Assembly: GCA_900551235.1 (NCBI GenBank)
Contig: URUU01000031.1
Coordinates: forward strand, 1 to 26,949
Source of the DNA: an uncultured Lachnospiraceae bacterium
Lineage (GTDB): Bacteria; Bacillota; Clostridia; Lachnospirales; Lachnospiraceae
Length of the DNA stretch: 26,949 nt
Direction: 5' to 3'
Under the pieces are notes generated by a model, which ran no database searches, was not told where the DNA came from, and saw only the letters and a list, made by a program, of their open reading frames with translations. The translations under genes and the position numbers were made by a program. Positions 22,281 through 26,949 of this stretch are shown piece after piece; the stretch's first letter is position 1; each line of letters starts with the position of its first letter.

Positions 22281-22991
22281 CTACAGTCCCATGATCGCAT
22301 CGACCGGCAGGGCAAAGCTGACGCCGTGCGCCGGTGTGTCAATGCCGTGCTGCTTGCTGATGGCGGTCATGATTTCGGTCTTTTTATCCTTTGGAACGAC
22401 GATGGCAAGGACTTCCTGCTCCTCCTGGAGAGCCATGCCGAAATGTTTGGCAACCTCCTCCGGACTGCAGCGCAGACCCTTTAAGATCGTTCCGCCGGTA
22501 GCGCCGGCAGCGCGCGCGGTGTACATGACGTCATCGCTGTATCCCTGATTGATTGAGACAAGAATCATTGCATGTGTAATCGTTTCACTCATTTTTTTCA
22601 CCTCTTTTTCTATCTCCGGTTCGGAGGAGTCCAAAGAACCGGAACCGAGAACTTTATAGAGCCATCCCTGAATGCCGGATAACGGTATGCAGACAGCGAT
22701 ACCGGTTCCTCTCTTGTGAAGCTGCAGCGCCTGATTCATCTCCGCCAGCAGCATCCGGGTGCGTTCCTTCGGGACGATGCATAGCATGATGGTTTTGTGG
22801 GTGTCGCCGAGACCGCACAGATTCAGAAAATCGGAACTGACGGTGCCGACGCCGTGCATCTGGTAATAGATCGGGATGGAGGCATCGGTGAGAAATTCGG
22901 TCAGTTTATCACGGATATTGGAATCTATGATAATGACGAGGCACCGGAATGCCGGCATCTTTTTTTTATGTTGCATGGTATGATCCTGCAT
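22281..22991 (-). CDS. Tandem double-domain P-II-like regulatory protein
   Basis: The 236 residues hold two P-II-like (ferredoxin-fold, GlnB-superfamily) domains in a row. Domain 1 is about 12-115 (CLVIIIDSNIRDKLTEFL...TIMLCIVPKERTRMLL). Domain 2 is about 134-236 and is more typical, with AMILVSINQGYSDDVMYTARAAGATGGTILKG, a T-loop-like stretch and EVLAIVVPKDKKTEIMTAI. The tyrosine-uridylylation motif of GlnB is absent. P-II-like proteins usually sense small ligands and gate a partner transporter. GAGGAGG lies in the last codons of the DUF1538 gene 2 bp upstream, so the two are translationally coupled. An internal ATG at 22592 with its own AGAGGTG could yield domain 2 alone. Confidence 0.87.
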   Translation of the reverse strand: MQDHTMQHKKKMPAFRCLVIIIDSNIRDKLTEFLTDASIPIYYQMHGVGTVSSDFLNLCGLGDTHKTIMLCIVPKERTRMLLAEMNQALQLHKRGTGIAVCIPLSGIQGWLYKVLGSGSLDSSEPEIEKEVKKMSETITHAMILVSINQGYSDDVMYTARAAGATGGTILKGLRCSPEEVAKHFGMALQEEQEVLAIVVPKDKKTEIMTAISKQHGIDTPAHGVSFALPVDAIMGL

Positions 22992-22993
22992 AA

Positions 22994-24535
22994 TTATTCC
23001 TCCTCAATATCCATAATGGCATTGTCGTCGACATCGACCATGATAAGCGCGTCGGATGTCGCTCTTTTAAGCTTCAGCTGATACAGTACGCCCATGATCT
23101 GAATGGCAATTAACGGTGCCATTGCGACCATCGCCACGACGCCGAACGCATCGGTTACCACATTGCCGCCCACGGCGGTACATGCGCCCATGGCAAGCGG
23201 AAGAAGAAACGTGGAGGTCATGGGACCGCTGGCAACACCGCCGGAGTCGAAAGCGATACCGATAAACATATCCGGAACCAACCGGGACAGAGCCAGGGCA
23301 ATGAGATACCCGGGAATTACAAACCAGTAAATGTTAAGTCCGGTCAGAACCCGGAGCAGCGCCAGCGCAACGGAAGCGGAGACACCGATGGAGAGACAGA
23401 GGTTCATCGCACTGCGCGAAATGGAACCGTTTGTCACATCCTCCACCTGCTTGTTGAGCACCTGCACGGCAGGCTCGGCTTTTACAATATAATAACCGAT
23501 TAACGCGCCGATGGGAATCAGAACAAAGCGCCATGTCTGTGCGGCGAGATTGCTGCCGAGCAGACTTCCGACGGGAGCAAATCCTACGTTGACACCGGTC
23601 AGAAACAGGATCAGTCCGATGATGGTGTAGAGAAAGCCCATAAGCATCTTGATCATCTGGTTCTTGTGGTAGCGCCTGGAAATAAGCTGAAACAGTAAAA
23701 AGACGATCAGTACCGGAAGGATGGAAGAAATGACTTCCCTGCCATAGTCCGGCAGCATATGTACAAACTGACGCATGACATCCTGCATGGTCACAACATC
23801 CGGTATTTCGGTAGCATTGTAGGATGCACCGGCTGGATGGTAGAAAATACCGAGCAGGAGTACCATGGCAATCGGTCCGATGCTGCAGAAGGAGATCAGA
23901 CCGAAACTGTCGCTCGAGCCGTCCTTGTCACTTCGCGTGGAGGAGAGACCAACACCGATGGCCATAATAAAAGGAACGGTCATCGGACCTGTCGTCACAC
24001 CGCCGGAGTCAAATGCGACTGCGATGAAATCAGCCGGCGCCGCAAAGGAGAGCAAAAACAGTGCGGCATAGAGGATACACAGCAGCAGGGGGAGGCTCAG
24101 CTTGAAAATGATACGCAAAACAGCGATGACCAGAAAGACACCGACGCCGAGAGCGACCGTCCAGATTAAGGTTTCGTTTGGAATAGAAGGAACCTGATTG
24201 GCGAGAACCTGCAGATCCGGTTCTGCGATTGTGATGATGACACCCATCACAAAGCAGACAATAATCAGAATCGAAAGACGCTTTGTCTTCATGATATGGG
24301 AACCGACACCTTCGCCGAGCGGCGTCATCGCCATCTCAGCACCCAGCTGGAAAAATGCCATGCCGATGATCAGCATGAACGCTCCGACCAGAAACAGGGC
24401 AATGGTTCCGGTCTCCATCGGCACGACAAAAATGCTGAGCAACAGCACAATGACGGTAATGGGAAGAACGGCGCTTACAGATTCGTCGAATTTCTCTTTT
24501 AATTTTTTGTTCAAAATAGCATCACACACTTTCAA
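22994..24535 (-). CDS. DUF1538-family polytopic membrane protein, two repeats
   Basis: A 513-residue membrane protein with about a dozen hydrophobic segments, built from two similar halves. Each starts with an amphipathic stretch and LP(I/V)xIVxLL, and each ends with AFDSGG-V-x2-GPMT (about 171-183 and 426-437). This matches DUF1538, a family predicted to be transport-related but without known substrate; the repeated FDSGG/GPMT loops could line a substrate site, as inverted-repeat carriers do. The assigned start is TTG 24535. GTG 24529 and TTG 24514 are alternatives, no ATG occurs before residue 40, and no strong ribosome-binding site is visible, so expression may be low or the start misjudged. 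The P-II-like partner follows 2 bp later. Confidence 0.85.
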   Translation of the reverse strand: MKVCDAILNKKLKEKFDESVSAVLPITVIVLLLSIFVVPMETGTIALFLVGAFMLIIGMAFFQLGAEMAMTPLGEGVGSHIMKTKRLSILIIVCFVMGVIITIAEPDLQVLANQVPSIPNETLIWTVALGVGVFLVIAVLRIIFKLSLPLLLCILYAALFLLSFAAPADFIAVAFDSGGVTTGPMTVPFIMAIGVGLSSTRSDKDGSSDSFGLISFCSIGPIAMVLLLGIFYHPAGASYNATEIPDVVTMQDVMRQFVHMLPDYGREVISSILPVLIVFLLFQLISRRYHKNQMIKMLMGFLYTIIGLILFLTGVNVGFAPVGSLLGSNLAAQTWRFVLIPIGALIGYYIVKAEPAVQVLNKQVEDVTNGSISRSAMNLCLSIGVSASVALALLRVLTGLNIYWFVIPGYLIALALSRLVPDMFIGIAFDSGGVASGPMTSTFLLPLAMGACTAVGGNVVTDAFGVVAMVAMAPLIAIQIMGVLYQLKLKRATSDALIMVDVDDNAIMDIEEE

Positions 24536-24560
24536 GAATATGGTTAATAGAGTTACCAGT

Positions 24561-24582
24561 TAAACAGTTCACAAATCAACTA
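24561..24582. promoter_or_regulatory. Operator-like repeat copy 1 (DUF1538 promoter)
   Basis: First copy of an exact 22-bp direct repeat. Its core AGTTCACAAATCAACT (24566-24581) is an imperfect palindrome AGTT-8-AACT, the size of a MarR-family box. It covers the expected start point (near 24578) of the minus-strand promoter, so binding would repress the DUF1538/P-II genes. Confidence 0.7.
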
Positions 24583-24584
24583 TT

Positions 24585-24613
24585 ATTTTATCGGTTGTTG
24601 TGTAGAAAGTCAA
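24585..24613 (-). promoter_or_regulatory. Promoter of DUF1538/P-II-like operon
   Basis: On the minus strand TTGACT (24608-24613), 17-bp spacer, TAAAAT (24585-24590). The start would fall within operator copy 1. A 7-bp inverted repeat TCGGTTG/CAACCGA (24591-24597, 24611-24617) overlaps the spacer and -35. Confidence 0.72.
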
Positions 24614-24655
24614 CCGAGTCGGAGTGATTTTTCTGAAATCTTAACACTTTTTTAA

Positions 24656-24684
24656 TTGACTTTTATACAGATTTCAAATAAAGT
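24656..24684 (+). promoter_or_regulatory. Promoter of marR-family gene operon
   Basis: TTGACT (24656-24661), 17-bp spacer, TAAAGT (24679-24684). Start near 24691, at the edge of operator copy 2. It has the same -35 and spacing as the divergent promoter. Confidence 0.7.
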
Positions 24685-24691
24685 TTCTATA

Positions 24692-24713
24692 TAAACAGTT
24701 CACAAATCAACTA
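24692..24713. promoter_or_regulatory. Operator-like repeat copy 2 (marR promoter)
   Basis: Second exact copy of the 22-bp repeat, 131 bp from the first, core at 24697-24712. It begins at the expected start point of the marR promoter, consistent with autorepression. Two identical sites in a short intergenic region are unlikely by chance. Confidence 0.7.
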
Positions 24714-24754
24714 AAGCGAAGAGAAGGCATGAACCGGCGGAAAGGAGGGGGAAC

Positions 24755-25192
24755 ATGCTGGAAGATTTTTTTGAAAATTATTTTAAGATAGAGAAAGCAT
24801 ACCGGAAATACTTTCAGGATGAGATGGAGAAATATCATCTCACGCCGAACGAATTGCTGGTGCTGCTTTTTTTGGCACGCGACAACGGCGGATGCAATAC
24901 GGCGCGGGATATTGCGCAGTACGAGGGGGTGTCCAAGGGACTGGTTGCCAGATCGGTGGAGAGCCTCGTGGAAAAGCAGTTTCTTGTGGTGGAACGGGAT
25001 GCTGCCGATAAGAGAATCTGCCATTTATATCTCACGCAGCAATGCAGTGCGCTTACAGAGCAGATGACGGAGAAAAAAGCTGCGTTTTTCCGCAGGCTGG
25101 CCGAAGGTATTCCGGAGGAAGCGATTGCGACGACGGAACAGACACTGCGCAGGTTTATGGAAAATATATCCGCATCTATTGACAAGTCGTAA
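24755..25192 (+). CDS. MarR-family transcriptional regulator
   Basis: A 145-residue winged-helix protein with the MarR layout: N-terminal dimerisation helix, LTPNELLVLLFLARDNGGCNTARDIAQYEGVSKGLVARSVESLVEKQFL as helix-turn-helix, and wing VVERDAADKRICHLYLT with the family's D-x-R-x4-L-x-LT pattern. MarR proteins bind palindromic sites as dimers and release on ligand. AAAGGAGG precedes ATG 24755. It is divergent from the DUF1538/P-II genes, and the twin 22-bp repeats in between are the likely operators for both arms. The membrane protein gene follows after 52 bp. Confidence 0.93.
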   Translation: MLEDFFENYFKIEKAYRKYFQDEMEKYHLTPNELLVLLFLARDNGGCNTARDIAQYEGVSKGLVARSVESLVEKQFLVVERDAADKRICHLYLTQQCSALTEQMTEKKAAFFRRLAEGIPEEAIATTEQTLRRFMENISASIDKS

Positions 25193-25244
25193 GTGCTTTG
25201 CTATCGTGAGGAAAGAGTCTTGGAATGGGAAAGGAGCAGGGAAC

Positions 25245-25700
25245 ATGCGCAGTGCAGATAGAAGAAAAGCGTTTTTTGCGGTTTGCATGATGGCGGTTCT
25301 GCTGTTTTCCCATCTTGGTGTCTGTCTGTGGCAGACACAGATCGCCCAGGTGCAGAATCTGACGGCAGAGGCCGGAGGGGAAGCACAGGGTATTTTACGG
25401 ACGACGGACTCCGATTATGTCTCAAACGCGCTCTCAGCGGAACCGGAAGCAGGATTGTCACAGAGTATGATTGTCGTGACGAGAAAAATGACCGGGGCGG
25501 CGGAGCAGCGTCTTTTTTTTCATCTTTTTACTGCTGTTTTATTCAAAATAGCAGAGATTCCCTATGCAGAGGCGGTAGTGCTTACCGTCACGGCGGCGTG
25601 CATCTGCCTGGCAGGTTACCGCATGGTACGATTCGTGCACAATTCCGACGGTAAAAAAGATTTGCCCTTTTGGTTATCACAGGTATCAGAAGCGTCATAA
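25245..25700 (+). CDS. Small two-helix membrane protein, function unknown
   Basis: I do not recognise this 151-residue protein. It has a basic N-terminus, a first hydrophobic helix (about 9-29, FFAVCMMAVLLFSHLGVCLW), an extracytoplasmic stretch of about 65 residues rich in Glu, Ala, Ser and Thr, a second hydrophobic region (about 90-130, with LFFHLFTAVLFKIAEI and VLTVTAACICLAGY), and a short basic C-terminus. AAAGGAG lies 7 bp before ATG 25245; a longer reading from 25125 overlaps marR and has no site. It sits between marR and the Na/Pi-type cotransporter, so it is likely a membrane partner in the same operon. Confidence 0.75.
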   Translation: MRSADRRKAFFAVCMMAVLLFSHLGVCLWQTQIAQVQNLTAEAGGEAQGILRTTDSDYVSNALSAEPEAGLSQSMIVVTRKMTGAAEQRLFFHLFTAVLFKIAEIPYAEAVVLTVTAACICLAGYRMVRFVHNSDGKKDLPFWLSQVSEAS

Positions 25701-25730
25701 GATTAGGATAAGAAAAGGGAAAAGAAGAAA

Positions 25731-26949
25731 ATGGAATATAAAAATTTTTTTGCACTGCTGGGCGGGCTTGCACTCTTTTTGTATGGAATGCATCAGATGA
25801 GCGAGGGCTTAAATGCTGCCGCAGGTGAGAAGATGAAGCAGATCCTGGAGCGGCTGACAAAGAACCGCTTCCTTGGCGTGGGCATCGGAGCAGCGGTGAC
25901 GGCGGTGATCCAGTCATCCTCAGCCACCACGGTCATGGTCGTTGGCTTTGTGAATTCCGGGATGATGACTCTGCGCCAGGCGGTCTGGATTATCATGGGG
26001 GCAAATATCGGCACCACAATCACCGGTCAGCTGATTGCACTGGATGCGGGAGCCGTTGCGCCGCTTCTGGCTTTTTTTGGGGTGGTTCTGATTCTGTTTG
26101 CGGGAAAAGACCGGATCCGGTACACAGGCGAGATTGTGGCGGGGCTTGGAATCCTGTTTATCGGCATGGATATGATGGGGGAAGCCATGCAGCCGCTCTG
26201 TGATTCGCAGGTGTTCCTTCAGGCAATGACAAAGTTTGAACATCCACTGCTTGGAATCCTGGCGGGCGCGGCGTTCACGGCAGCCATTCAGTCATCCTCG
26301 GCTTCGGTCGGTATCCTGCAGACCCTGGCACAGGGAGGAGCCGTATCTTTCGCGGGGGCGGTGTATGTTCTGTTCGGTCAGAATATCGGCACATGCATTA
26401 CGGCGGTTCTTGCTGCCATAGGCACCGGAAGAAACGCCAAGCGCACCACGATCATTCATCTTTCGTTCAATCTGATCGGAACGGTGGTGTTTACCGTGCT
26501 GTGCATGACAACGCCGCTCGTTTCGCTGGTTGCGCAGCTGACGCCGGGACGGCCGGCTGCCCAGATTGCCAACGTACATACACTGTTCAATCTTGTAACC
26601 ACCCTGCTCCTGCTTCCATTCGGTTCGCAGCTGGCGCGTCTTTCCGAAAAGCTGCTTCCTGACAGGCCCGGGAAGCCGGCGGATGAAGAACACTGGTTTG
26701 AAGAGCTTCTGGCCTCCGAACATGTGCTTGGCGTCTCAGTCATCGCACGGAAACAGCTGATGGAGGAAGTCAGCCAGATGCTTTCCCTGGCAGCTGAAAA
26801 TGTCGACAAGGGCTTTCTTGCATTCCGTGAAAAAAGCGCGGATGAACTGGAACAGATCCTAAAACGCGAGGAAGAAATCGACCTTTCCAATGCCCGGCTT
26901 TCCAGAAGGATTTCCAAGGTCCTGACCGTGGAACACAACCCGGCCGAGG
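25731..26949 (+). CDS. Na+/phosphate cotransporter family protein, 3' end beyond window
   Basis: The reading frame is open from ATG 25731 to the window edge, giving 406 codons. The two family signatures are QSSSATTVMVVGFVNSG and QSSSASVGILQTLAQGG, each followed by a conserved GxNIGT loop (MGANIGTTITG and FGQNIGTCITA). This is the NptA/YjbB-like Na/Pi family (PF02690-type repeats) with about eight membrane helices in residues 1-300. A PhoU-like helical cytoplasmic part begins at about 335. The site before ATG is weak (AAAGGGA, about 12 bp away). Family members move phosphate with sodium, but many Firmicute members have unproven substrates. It follows the small membrane protein by 30 bp. Confidence 0.92.
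   Translation, partial: MEYKNFFALLGGLALFLYGMHQMSEGLNAAAGEKMKQILERLTKNRFLGVGIGAAVTAVIQSSSATTVMVVGFVNSGMMTLRQAVWIIMGANIGTTITGQLIALDAGAVAPLLAFFGVVLILFAGKDRIRYTGEIVAGLGILFIGMDMMGEAMQPLCDSQVFLQAMTKFEHPLLGILAGAAFTAAIQSSSASVGILQTLAQGGAVSFAGAVYVLFGQNIGTCITAVLAAIGTGRNAKRTTIIHLSFNLIGTVVFTVLCMTTPLVSLVAQLTPGRPAAQIANVHTLFNLVTTLLLLPFGSQLARLSEKLLPDRPGKPADEEHWFEELLASEHVLGVSVIARKQLMEEVSQMLSLAAENVDKGFLAFREKSADELEQILKREEEIDLSNARLSRRISKVLTVEHNPAE

Overview
The window reads as a chromosomal segment of an anaerobic, low-to-moderate GC Firmicute, most likely a Lachnospiraceae (Blautia/Dorea/Ruminococcus-like) genome. The basis is the gene order apt - relA - MBL hydrolase - hemZ - HD-GYP - hisS - aspS, strong AGGAGG ribosome-binding sites, TTGACA/TATAAT promoters and the protein types. 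Genus is not resolved. No CRISPR array, insertion sequence, integrase, rRNA or phage gene was seen.

Layout. 1-55: 5' part of a tRNA-Leu(CAG) on the minus strand, cut by the window edge. 380-1962: a conserved-looking small protein and a secreted DNA/RNA non-specific nuclease lipoprotein, with their own promoter. 2117-2491: tRNA-Leu(AAG) and a second tRNA-Leu(CAG), each with promoter and terminator. 2656-11392: apt, then a tightly packed, partly overlapping run relA, glyoxalase-II-like hydrolase, hemZ, HD-GYP protein, hisS, aspS, closed by a strong terminator. 11504-12631 (minus): a lipoprotein, divergent from glyA (12785-14023), with back-to-back -35 boxes. 14208-20182: a MacAB-type ABC export operon with two different membrane-fusion adaptors around one ATPase, one FtsX/MacB permease and a TerD-family protein. 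20328-22138: rpsB and tsf, with a structured leader and an intergenic hairpin.

22281-26949 is the accessory-looking part. On the minus strand it carries a tandem-repeat DUF1538 membrane protein translationally coupled to a double-domain P-II-like protein. Divergent on the plus strand are a MarR-family regulator, a small two-helix membrane protein of unknown function and the start of an Na/Pi-type (QSSSATT) cotransporter. The shared promoter region holds two exact copies of a 22-bp repeat, each placed at the start point of one divergent promoter, which is the arrangement expected for a regulator controlling both arms. This looks like a coherent, poorly described transport-and-regulation module and is the best candidate for a new system here.

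How the genes fit together. The central run joins purine salvage (apt) and (p)ppGpp turnover (relA) with translation (hisS, aspS, tRNAs, rpsB, tsf) and one-carbon metabolism (glyA). The ABC operon and the two lipoproteins act at the cell envelope. Base and codon usage shift in tsf (lysine almost all AAG) and again in the DUF1538 locus (rich in GCG/GCC/GGC), hinting at different histories for those stretches.
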